A stretch of DNA of 36,195 nucleotides from Chitinispirillaceae bacterium (lineage in GTDB: Bacteria; Fibrobacterota; Chitinivibrionia; Chitinivibrionales; Chitinispirillaceae), in NCBI GenBank assembly GCA_016929595.1, contig JAFGIN010000088.1, positions 1 to 36,195 on the forward strand. The letters run 5' to 3'. The notes below the pieces were generated by a model. The model was not told the DNA's origin. It did not search any database and saw only the letters and a program-made list of their open reading frames with translations. The translations under genes were made by a program, and so were the position numbers. Positions within the stretch are counted from its first letter, which is position 1. Each line of letters begins with the position of its first letter. Shown here piece after piece: positions 24,754 through 33,408 of the stretch.

Positions 24754-27240
24754 ATGCCAGATCGTCTTCCACAAACCGTTCTCCCGAAGAATTACAATCT
24801 CACTTTTGATGTCGATTTCGAACAATTTACATTTATCGGTAAAGCTGAAATTCTTGTTGAGATACAACAGATAACCCCGTTTCTCAGATTGCATTGTGAA
24901 GAGTTGGACATTGCAGACATAACAATAAGAAGAGAAAATGAGCCGTTCCAGATATCATTCGAATTGTCAGAAGGTGAATTACATGTTAAACCTGTTCTCC
25001 CATTAGAACCGGGCAATTATTTTTTACGTGCTGATTTTTCAGGTAAACTCAATGATGATCTCTGTGGTTTTTACCGGAGCCGTTACATCGATACTAACGG
25101 TCAGGTGGCGTATCTTGCAACCACTCAATTTGAAGCTCCCTATGCGCGGAAAGCATTTCCCTGCTTTGATGAACCTGCATTCAAGGCATCTTTCAGAGTT
25201 TCTCTCACTATCCCCGAGCATATGACTGGAATCTCCAATATGCCTGTGGAATCAGAAACTCTCAACAATGGACGTAAGTCGATCAATTTTGTTCCAACGC
25301 CTCCCATGTCTACGTATCTTCTGTATATGGGAGCCGGTAATTTCGATTTTATTGAACAGATACGTGATGGTCGGTCAATACGGGTATATGGGGTAAACGG
25401 AAAATCGAAACAGGGTACATTTGCATTACAGTTTGCTGCTGATGCGCTTGAGTTTTTTGAACACTACACTGATGTTCCGTATCCACTGCCCAAACTTGAT
25501 CTTCTTGCTATTCCTGATTTTGCCGCCGGTGCGATGGAGAACTGGGGTGCAATCACATTCAGGGAAGTGCTCCTGTATGTTGATGAGTCCACAACGTCAC
25601 TTATGATCAGAAAAAATATTGCAGAAGTCATCGCACATGAGTTGTGGCATCAGTGGTCAGGAAATCTTGTGACCATGAAATGGTGGGACGATTTATGGCT
25701 TAACGAAGCGTTTGCTACCTACCAGGCATTTAAAGCTGTTGATAGGTATTTTTCACAATGGCATATCCTTGATGACTTTATCGATGGGGAGACAAAAGCT
25801 GCATTTACCATGGATATGCTCTCCACTACGCACCCAATCGCCGTGCCGGTGCATACAGCAAATGAGATCGAAGAGATTTTTGATGATATCAGTTATGGTA
25901 AAGGCGGAAGCGTTTTGCGTATGATTGAAGAGTATATCGGCGTTGAAGCATTCAGAAAAGGGGTAACGGCATACCTTAAGAAATTCTCTTATAAAAACGC
26001 AATTGCTGAAGATCTCTGGGAGACGCTGGAACAGTACAGTGGATCACCAATAAAAGAGATCCTTATTTCCTGGATTACCAAACCTGGATTTCCACTCCTT
26101 AATGTAACGAGAAAAGAATCTTCTATTCATCTTACTCAGCAACTTTTTTCATCAAAGAATACTGTTTCACCCTCCCCCTGGCCAATACCGCTTACCTGGA
26201 TATCACAAAACGGTTCAGATGAGCTGCTGTTCAATACAAACGAATGTACCATTGCAGTAAATGGTACTTTCATCAAATTCAACAAGGCGCAAAGCGGATT
26301 CTACCGAACCCGTTATGACAAACAGATGTACACTGAGCTGTTAACGCCTATTAAAAGCCGTCAACTCCACGAATACGACCGCTGGGGAATTCTTAATGAC
26401 CTGTGGGCTTGTGTATTTGCAGGATATGCAGCACTTTCTGAGCTTCTGGAACTGATGGACTGTTATGATACTGAGGATCATCTGTTCGTACTGCGGGAAC
26501 TCTTTTCACAATGCAGGGAGATAAGTCAACACCTTCGACTTACTGACCAGGGTCAATCCCTTTTTAACAGATACAGGACTCCATTCGCAAAAGCACTCGA
26601 TATACTTGGATGGCAACCAGTTGATCATGAACAACCCTGTGATAAACAACTCCGTCCAATTGCAATAGAATTTCTTATCCGTTCGGGAGATGAAGAGGTA
26701 CAACAGAAAGCTTTTGACAAAGCACTCGACTATCTGGATAACGGATCGCTGGAACCAGACCTTCGGACATCCTGTCTAAGTGCTGTATCTGCTATAGGAA
26801 CCAGAGAGCTTTTCAACAAGGTTAAAAAGGCTTATGAGGAAAAATCTACCACAGAAGAAAAATTATCATTGCTTGGTGTTCTCTGCGAATTTACCGACCC
26901 ATCACTTCTTACGGACTACCTCGATTACAGCTTAACAGATAATGTCAGGCGTCAGGATCTCCGGACTGTTTTTTCCCGTACAGCACGTAACCCGAGCACC
27001 CCCGAACTGTTTTTTGACTGGGTCAGGCAGAACTGGGAAAAACTTCAAGAGTTAAGAAAGTCGCACTTTGTCTACATGGGGTTACTTCAGGCTTTAATTA
27101 ATACAGCTCCGGATGAAAACAGCCTCGATAGCGTACGTGATTTTCTTTTGAAAAACAGCAGCGGTTATGTAAAAACCAGAGCAAATGCATTCGAAAGAGC
27201 TCAACTGTCTATCGCTTTCAGAAACAGGTGTAACATATAG
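24754..27240 (+). CDS. M1 family zinc aminopeptidase
   Basis: I chose ATG 24754 because AAAGGAG lies six bases upstream; an earlier in-frame ATG (24673) lacks this. The protein has 828 residues. It contains GAMENWG (259–265), which binds the peptide N-terminus, and the zinc site HELWH (295–299) with E318, the classic HExxH-x18-E. The nearby VTMKWWDDLWLNEAF also matches the family. A beta-sandwich N-terminal domain, the thermolysin-like domain (about 230–450) and an ERAP1-type helical C-terminal domain (about 500–828) are all visible. It trims N-terminal residues from peptides in the cytoplasm (no signal peptide). It is monocistronic in view, with a convergent MBL-fold gene downstream. Confidence 0.92.
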   Translation: MPDRLPQTVLPKNYNLTFDVDFEQFTFIGKAEILVEIQQITPFLRLHCEELDIADITIRRENEPFQISFELSEGELHVKPVLPLEPGNYFLRADFSGKLNDDLCGFYRSRYIDTNGQVAYLATTQFEAPYARKAFPCFDEPAFKASFRVSLTIPEHMTGISNMPVESETLNNGRKSINFVPTPPMSTYLLYMGAGNFDFIEQIRDGRSIRVYGVNGKSKQGTFALQFAADALEFFEHYTDVPYPLPKLDLLAIPDFAAGAMENWGAITFREVLLYVDESTTSLMIRKNIAEVIAHELWHQWSGNLVTMKWWDDLWLNEAFATYQAFKAVDRYFSQWHILDDFIDGETKAAFTMDMLSTTHPIAVPVHTANEIEEIFDDISYGKGGSVLRMIEEYIGVEAFRKGVTAYLKKFSYKNAIAEDLWETLEQYSGSPIKEILISWITKPGFPLLNVTRKESSIHLTQQLFSSKNTVSPSPWPIPLTWISQNGSDELLFNTNECTIAVNGTFIKFNKAQSGFYRTRYDKQMYTELLTPIKSRQLHEYDRWGILNDLWACVFAGYAALSELLELMDCYDTEDHLFVLRELFSQCREISQHLRLTDQGQSLFNRYRTPFAKALDILGWQPVDHEQPCDKQLRPIAIEFLIRSGDEEVQQKAFDKALDYLDNGSLEPDLRTSCLSAVSAIGTRELFNKVKKAYEEKSTTEEKLSLLGVLCEFTDPSLLTDYLDYSLTDNVRRQDLRTVFSRTARNPSTPELFFDWVRQNWEKLQELRKSHFVYMGLLQALINTAPDENSLDSVRDFLLKNSSGYVKTRANAFERAQLSIAFRNRCNI

Positions 27241-27302
27241 TATTGCAATTAAACGATCGAAAAAATGCTATGGGCTTAGTTTGATCCTGCAGTTTTTAAG
27301 CC

Positions 27303-28046
27303 TCATATCACAATTGTCTCTCCATCATTGACAACCTTCACATGGTGAGTATGAAGAGTTTTCAATTCGTTTCGTATTGCAGCATTAGTATGAACAGCTG
27401 CCAGAGTTTTACAATGAAGACGGTGACGGTACTCAATCAGTTCATGAAAAGAGATGTGATCACTCCCCTCTTTTTCCATTGTCGTACATTCGATAATGCC
27501 AAGGTCCCGGTTATCCATCAAAAGTGGAATCGTTGCATTCCATCGGGTATCACCGGTAATTGCAATCTGTTTATCGCCAATTGAAATGTTGTATCCAAGT
27601 GATTCCCTGGAATGGAGCATTGGATAAGTGTCAACCATAATATCATCGGAAATCGGAATTGTATCCTTACGTATAATTTCCAGTTCTTTGAATTCCAGCC
27701 ATGGGACATAATCTACTTCAGGGTAAGTGGCCTCGATTAGTTGAATAATTCTTTTTTCTGTTCCAGCGGGTCCGATTATTCTTAATTTTGGCATTTTGTA
27801 AATTACTGCAAAATTAATTAACTGAAAAGGGATTCCCGCAACATGGTCACCATGAAAATGGGTTAACAGAATCTGATTCACCTTAATCGCGGGAATTTTC
27901 ATTCGTTCCATTCCCAGCAAAAATGTAGGTCCTGCATCAACAGCCATATAGTGCTCACCAGATTCAATGATAATGGATTGATTCAAGTATCCATCATGAT
28001 TGAATGCATTACCGGTTCCCGCAAAATGTACTTTGATCTCTTCCAT
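27303..28046 (-). CDS. MBL-fold metallo-hydrolase (RNase Z-like)
   Basis: The protein of about 247 residues (start ATG 28046; 28061 and 28118 are in-frame alternatives, and the ATG at 28046 has GGGGAG just before it) carries LLTHFHGDHVAG, the HxHxDH zinc site of the metallo-beta-lactamase superfamily, and AITGDTRWN, whose Asp bridges the second metal. A histidine after this (AAVHTNA) is probably the last ligand. The layout, with FAGTG at the start, resembles the RNase Z / phosphodiesterase branch. It lacks clear marks of tRNase Z itself, so the substrate is open (RNA 3' ends, cyclic nucleotides, or others). Cytoplasmic, without signal peptide. No operon partner is seen. Confidence 0.75.
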   Translation of the reverse strand: MEEIKVHFAGTGNAFNHDGYLNQSIIIESGEHYMAVDAGPTFLLGMERMKIPAIKVNQILLTHFHGDHVAGIPFQLINFAVIYKMPKLRIIGPAGTEKRIIQLIEATYPEVDYVPWLEFKELEIIRKDTIPISDDIMVDTYPMLHSRESLGYNISIGDKQIAITGDTRWNATIPLLMDNRDLGIIECTTMEKEGSDHISFHELIEYRHRLHCKTLAAVHTNAAIRNELKTLHTHHVKVVNDGETIVI

Positions 28047-28118
28047 AATCTCCCCTGCCATAGTATTACCTGAACTTGGCGATAATCTGTCGCGAATAAC
28101 GCGCAATCTATTGCGCAT

Positions 28119-28449
28119 GAAAAAAGTGTGCCAATTTTACTAATTAACGAGAACTGAAAACAACAGACCATTGGTCGTTAGACGGTGTAATCGGAGCGCA
28201 ACTTCGACCTCTGCCCAGCTATTCTCATCCATTTTCCTCCATTCGCTTCTATAGTGTATTATATTCGCTCTTCTTCTTTCTCAGCAACATAAACAGTTCG
28301 AACCGCAATAATGATTTTCTAATCTTATCCACTTAATCGCACATATCTAACTTCTGAAATTCATGATTATAAAATAATCATACTGGCACACACTTTGAGG
28401 TACATTGAGTACACCACCCCCACTACCCAAATAAAAAAAGGACTAGTTT
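28119..28449. promoter_or_regulatory. Divergent spacer before the zinc-ribbon gene
   Basis: I see no gene in this 331-base spacer. It must carry the promoters of the MBL-fold gene (minus) and the zinc-ribbon gene (plus). No repeats, riboswitch-like folds or strong −10/−35 pairs were noticed. Confidence 0.4.
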
Positions 28450-28644
28450 ATGAATACTGATGTATCAAAGGAACTATGCGTAATTTGCGGGAAAATAGAG
28501 ATAAACGGATACTGGTACCGTCCACTAAAAGTTCCACCACACGAACCAAGTTACCGTGGAGCAATCTGTCCCGAATGCCGTAAAAAAAGAGAACAGAAAA
28601 AAAAGTGCGAAGAAGATGCCTCGAATAATATCAAGGCATCCTGA
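28450..28644 (+). CDS. Small zinc-ribbon protein
   Basis: The 64-residue basic protein has two CxxC knuckles, CVIC at 10–13 and CPEC at 40–43, separated by a strand-rich segment (GYWYRPLKVPP). This fits a single zinc ribbon. The tail is lysine/glutamate-rich (CRKKREQKKKCEE). AAAAGGA lies eight bases before the ATG, so the start is solid. Such proteins bind RNA, DNA or a partner protein; I cannot name the family. It converges on the ATPase–TPR gene with a shared hairpin between them. Confidence 0.7.
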   Translation: MNTDVSKELCVICGKIEINGYWYRPLKVPPHEPSYRGAICPECRKKREQKKKCEEDASNNIKAS

Positions 28645-28669
28645 CCTGAGCTATCATAAAGAATTACCT

Positions 28670-28696
28670 GGTTACGGTTCTGATGTAACCGTTACC
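28670..28696. terminator. Hairpin between convergent genes
   Basis: GGTTACGGTT (28670–28679) pairs with AACCGTTACC (28687–28696) with one mismatch and a 7-base loop. It starts 26 bases after the zinc-ribbon stop and abuts the stop codon of the minus-strand gene. It can fold on either strand, so it is a candidate bidirectional terminator, although the flanking T runs are weak. Confidence 0.45.
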
Positions 28697-31600
28697 TATT
28701 CTGTCTGAACTGGAATTGATACTGAATCGTCGTTGTTCTGTACTTCATCAAGTTTATTAAGGAAAATTTCTGCATCAGCAGTTCCAGGTTTTTTAGCGAT
28801 CGCCTTTTTCAGTATTTGACGCGTCTGATCAAGATCCTGACCATTTGCATCAAATGATTTCAACGTTTGAAGCTTCTCTGTTGCCAGAGTACTGTTACCA
28901 ACCATAACATATGCAGAAACTAGATAGGAATTGATCCAGCTCTCATCAGGTTTCAGGACGATCGCTTTTTCCGCCGATTCAATTGATTTTTTATAATCAG
29001 CTGTTTCATAGGCTGAAATAGTCAGATTGCTTAAAGCGCCGAAATGATCATGTTGAAGTTCGATAACTTTCTTGAATGAAGCGCTTGCATCATCGTAGTT
29101 ATGCCATGCCAGATATGCAGTACCAAGATTGTACCATGCATCGATATGAGCTGCCTCCAGATTGACTACTTTACGATATGCCTGAATTGCTTCGCCATAC
29201 TGTTGCAGGGTATGAAAAGCAATACCCATCTGAAACCAGATATCAGCATTTTCCGGTGAGATTCTTGATGCTTCGCGGTAGGAGATAATTGCATTTTCAA
29301 GTTGATTAATGGCATGATATGCAGTACCAAGATTGAACCATGCAGCCCCGTAATCCTGTTCTCTGTCAACGATCTGTACATACACATCAATAGCACTCGG
29401 ATAATCGCCAAGTGCATGAAAGGCCACAGCTGTATTGAACCAGGCTTCAGTAAAATCGGGTTTTTGATTCGTTATCATGCTGTAATATTGAATAGCATTT
29501 TCAAATTCACCCAGAGCATGGCATGTCAATGCAAGGAAGTAGAGGTTATCGGTGTTTTCGGGAGCTGCTTGAGCCACTCTGCTGAACCCATCTTTTGCTT
29601 CAGCATATTTCCCCATCTGATAATAGCATTCCGCAACACCAATAATAGACTCTATAGTATCCATTTGAATCTCAAGAGCTTTATTGAATGCTTTAATTGC
29701 CTCTTCAAAGCGTGTCAACTCCTTAAGAGAAACTCCAAGATTGTGATATAATTCATACCTGACCTGCGTAAGATTGGTTGCTTCTTCAAACGATTTTACA
29801 GCTGATTCATGAAACTGGAGCGCTGCATAAGACAAACCAAGATTGTACCATATATCAGGATCTGAGCGCCAGAGTTCTGCAGCCTTAACAAACGATTCTA
29901 TGGCTTTGTCATGAGCCTGTTTTTTTGCATAAGAAAGACCTTTTCTGTACCAGGCATCATGAGAATCTGGTGTTAATTCGGTAGTTTTCGTAAATGCTTC
30001 AATCGCAGCATCATACTGCTCAAGCGTCATATGAACGCGCCCTTTTTGAAACCACGAATCAGTATTCTCAGGTTCGATTTCAACCGCATTTGAAAACGCT
30101 TCCACAGCAAGTTCAAACTGCTCCTGAATTTTATGAGCAAGTCCTATACTGTGCCACGTTCCTTTGTGTGATGGATCAACCTCGATAGCTTTATGAAATG
30201 CACTGATAGCATCTGTATAATGAGTCTGAGCATAATAGCTGTTTCCGATTTCATCCCATGTTTCAGCATTCTGAGGGTTGATATCAGCAGATTTTTTATA
30301 TGCAGTCAGCGCATCCTTGAAATTACTCATCGCAGTATGAGACTTGCCAATGATGAAATATGCATCCGCATGCCGGGGATCACATTCAACTGCTTTCAAA
30401 CCGGTATGTATTGAATTTTCGTATTTGTCTGCTTTGAACCAGGCGTTAGAAACATTGTAAAGTAACTGTGCGTTTTCCGGTTGAAACTCGGCGGCTTTTT
30501 CCAGTGCCGCGGCTGCATCAGAAAACTGTTTCATGGTAAAATACTCAAGTCCGAGTGCTTCCAGCGCCTCAAAATAATCATCACGGATTTCGATTGCTTT
30601 TTTGTATGAGAAAACAGCTTCCTGTGATATTGATAACGCAGAGTTTGATTTACCCATGAGATACCAGGCAGTTGCGTTTGACGAATCAATAGATACCACT
30701 TTACCATATGATTTTACCGCATCTTCATACTGTTCAAGACACTGGTATGAGTTGGCTAATTCAAAGCAGATCTCAGCACTCGGAGGCCCTTTCTCGATTG
30801 CTTTTCCAAAAGCAATTACAGCTTCACGGTGATTTCCCAGGTAATTATTACATGTTCCCAGACTATGCCAGGCATCCTGGAAATCGGGATTTATTTTTAC
30901 TGCTTTTTCCAGAGTCTCTACAGCATTATCATACTGTTCCATGCTGATATAAGCATTACCCATATCAAGCCAGGGCAGAAAACTCTCCGGACGTACTCCT
31001 GATGCCTGTGAAAACGCTTCTACAGCAGACTGATAATTGGAATTTGAAAAAAAAGCATACCCCAGCATGAGAAAATCTTCAAAGAGGAATACCTTGACAT
31101 TATCAAGAGTCTGAAGATTGGAAAGCGCTCTTTTGAAATGTTGTAACGCTTCATCGAAATTATTCAATCGGAAAGCAATCCGTCCGGCAGTATGATTAAG
31201 AAGCGCTTTTCTTTCATCACTGAATGAACCGCTGCAACCCGTAAGATATGAAAGAATTTCATGTTCTTTTCCGTCTACAGGAGCACGATTGCGAAACATT
31301 GATGGAGTATTGAGATATAACCCCTGCTCCATTAAGTCCAGCGTATCCTGATGAACCGTTGAAAGAACAGGTCTGAACTCTTCAATCTGCCAGAGAAGAT
31401 CCATTGCACATTTATTGTTAAAATGAATCAGTTCAAGATAGAACCCCGGAAACGATTGAAATGCCTCATCCGGTGATGTCCACAACATATTCGTGAATTT
31501 ACCAGTCAAAATATTGCAGTAACGTTCGTCCCTGTACCGTTTCTCAAGGGATGGGATTGCAAGACAGAGCTGAAGTAACTGATCATCATAATATTCTGAA

Positions 31601-32922
31601 CTTACAGAAGAAAAGGTGTTGAAAAATTCATTTAATGAAGAATCGCTTCCCGCTGCGGACTCCTGCAAAAGGTATGAACGGATACTGGAACGTACAACAG
31701 CATGAATCCGTCTATTTTTTACAAAAGCAAAAGAATCCGACAATTCAGTGGCAGCTGCATTAACGTCAGAGAACGAGATATTCCAGAGCTTTGACAGAAG
31801 TGCCGGAGAAAACTGATTGCACATACAGATATGAAAAATCCGATCCCTGGCAGCAGTATTTTCAGTGCTTGAAACTAATCGATCAATCACCTCTGCCGTT
31901 AGTGATTCCATGTCGGATATTTCAGACTGTACATCCCTGATCACATCTCCAAGAGGCTTTTTCTTTTCAAGATAGTCTGCAATATCCTGAACAATTACAG
32001 GTATTCCGGCAGAGTACATCTCAATTTTTTTGACATCCTCATCAGCAAGATTCAGAAAAAGTTTTTGAGAAATATGTGAAATATCAAATGTTGACAATGT
32101 AAGATCACGGAAATTGAAAGAAAAGCATGATTCCTCGCTGTATGTACTCCTGAATCCCCGTGCAAAGTTACTGCTTCCACAGATTATTGTTAAAATACGA
32201 TTTTTCTGATCGTATAGACGACTGAGAAACTGATGCGTTAACCAGGCTTCTATATCGGCACTTAACAGTTCTACACTATCAATAGCTAGTACCAGAGAGG
32301 ATTCAGATGATGCTTCAGCGAATCCGTTTGCGAGTAACTCGGTTGATCTGGCATCAGCTTTCTCAAGCAGATCAGAATCCTGTTTTGAAAATTTTTTTCT
32401 AACCCACTGCTCACAGCTTTTATGCAAATCTGCATCTTCAAAAGAGACCGGTTCGAGAAAGAGTTCCCTTGCCCACTCATCAACGATGAGTTTTTCCTCA
32501 GTTTCTGATAATTTATCCAGTTTTGAAGACAAGTCCTGATACCTTGTAAAAAATTGTGCAAGTCCGAGCTCTTTTTCCGTAACAACATCAAAGAGTACGC
32601 TCATAAACTCTTTCGGAGTTACAGGCAGTCGTCCCTTACGCTGAAATAACTCCTCCATATCAATTGAAATAACCTTTACACTTTTCCTGACTTCGGAACC
32701 TGTATCTTGCGCTATTTTGATACACTGTTTGAGTGCCGCTGATTTTCCAAGGCCATTTTCGCCAGTGAAAAGAAGTATTTTGGGAGAAAACGGATCAAGA
32801 TCACGCTGTTTCCCGAAAGATAAAAAAGAGCGCGAATCCTTGGATTCTTCGATCATTTTACTGAAAAAATCTTTAAAAATTCTTTTGAGTGTGGAACGTC
32901 CTGCAAAAACATCTTTTCTCAT
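28696..32922 (-). CDS. P-loop (STAND-like) ATPase with long C-terminal TPR array
   Basis: ATG 32922 is preferred because AAGGAT lies six bases upstream; an earlier frame start at 32955 has none. The 1408-residue protein opens with a P-loop domain: GENGLGKS at 54–61 (Walker A) and LAIDS at 212–216 (Walker B, D215). A helical/winged-helix region (about 270–580) follows, as in AAA+/STAND regulators. From about residue 590 to the end there are about 23 TPR units of 34 residues, each with the W-x2-L-G-x2-Y signature (many begin WxxxG and end in a repeated A-F/A-Y). TPRs bind proteins; the ATPase probably switches their state. No enzymatic output domain is visible. It is a single gene upstream of the polA gene (opposite strand). 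Sensor, assembly factor and defence-type sensor are all possible. Confidence 0.8.
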   Translation of the reverse strand: MRKDVFAGRSTLKRIFKDFFSKMIEESKDSRSFLSFGKQRDLDPFSPKILLFTGENGLGKSAALKQCIKIAQDTGSEVRKSVKVISIDMEELFQRKGRLPVTPKEFMSVLFDVVTEKELGLAQFFTRYQDLSSKLDKLSETEEKLIVDEWARELFLEPVSFEDADLHKSCEQWVRKKFSKQDSDLLEKADARSTELLANGFAEASSESSLVLAIDSVELLSADIEAWLTHQFLSRLYDQKNRILTIICGSSNFARGFRSTYSEESCFSFNFRDLTLSTFDISHISQKLFLNLADEDVKKIEMYSAGIPVIVQDIADYLEKKKPLGDVIRDVQSEISDMESLTAEVIDRLVSSTENTAARDRIFHICMCNQFSPALLSKLWNISFSDVNAAATELSDSFAFVKNRRIHAVVRSSIRSYLLQESAAGSDSSLNEFFNTFSSVSSEYYDDQLLQLCLAIPSLEKRYRDERYCNILTGKFTNMLWTSPDEAFQSFPGFYLELIHFNNKCAMDLLWQIEEFRPVLSTVHQDTLDLMEQGLYLNTPSMFRNRAPVDGKEHEILSYLTGCSGSFSDERKALLNHTAGRIAFRLNNFDEALQHFKRALSNLQTLDNVKVFLFEDFLMLGYAFFSNSNYQSAVEAFSQASGVRPESFLPWLDMGNAYISMEQYDNAVETLEKAVKINPDFQDAWHSLGTCNNYLGNHREAVIAFGKAIEKGPPSAEICFELANSYQCLEQYEDAVKSYGKVVSIDSSNATAWYLMGKSNSALSISQEAVFSYKKAIEIRDDYFEALEALGLEYFTMKQFSDAAAALEKAAEFQPENAQLLYNVSNAWFKADKYENSIHTGLKAVECDPRHADAYFIIGKSHTAMSNFKDALTAYKKSADINPQNAETWDEIGNSYYAQTHYTDAISAFHKAIEVDPSHKGTWHSIGLAHKIQEQFELAVEAFSNAVEIEPENTDSWFQKGRVHMTLEQYDAAIEAFTKTTELTPDSHDAWYRKGLSYAKKQAHDKAIESFVKAAELWRSDPDIWYNLGLSYAALQFHESAVKSFEEATNLTQVRYELYHNLGVSLKELTRFEEAIKAFNKALEIQMDTIESIIGVAECYYQMGKYAEAKDGFSRVAQAAPENTDNLYFLALTCHALGEFENAIQYYSMITNQKPDFTEAWFNTAVAFHALGDYPSAIDVYVQIVDREQDYGAAWFNLGTAYHAINQLENAIISYREASRISPENADIWFQMGIAFHTLQQYGEAIQAYRKVVNLEAAHIDAWYNLGTAYLAWHNYDDASASFKKVIELQHDHFGALSNLTISAYETADYKKSIESAEKAIVLKPDESWINSYLVSAYVMVGNSTLATEKLQTLKSFDANGQDLDQTRQILKKAIAKKPGTADAEIFLNKLDEVQNNDDSVSIPVQTE

Positions 32923-33408
32923 AGCTAAATCCTTCAAAAACCACCAGGGAAACAACGTTCAGTCATAATGTTTACAAATATAGCAATACCCACCAGATAA
33001 TTCAAATTCATTTAAGCGATTATTCTTAGAAGTTAGAAGTGTGAAGTAAGTAATCTGAAATCAGAATATATTTCGCACTTCTTCCCTGAACCTTAACCAG
33101 ATTCTACCGTATCGCTGCTCTGTATAGTTTAACATCAAAACAACCCACCGGGTTCTGTTTCATTATTTAAAAAATAATCAAACCTGATGACCGTAAGCTC
33201 AAACCTGCGTCATTGTACTATAAAGACATATACAATTTAGTACTATTCACCAGAAAAACTGTTTATTTTTTCTGAATTTCAGGGGATTAGAGTTTTTTTG
33301 TGAACTCACCTTCTCCAGAACTGTATATTCCAAAATACTACTTAGCATACTGTTCGTGGGCAGATATAAATGATTAAAAATCACAATAATTACAGAGAGT
33401 ACGACTGA
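32923..33408. promoter_or_regulatory. Divergent spacer before polA
   Basis: No gene is visible in this 486-base spacer. It must hold the promoters of both neighbours. The only structure seen is ATTATTT-AAA-AAATAAT (33162–33178). CAGAGAG at about 33392–33398 is the likely ribosome-binding site of polA. No riboswitch was recognised. Confidence 0.4.
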
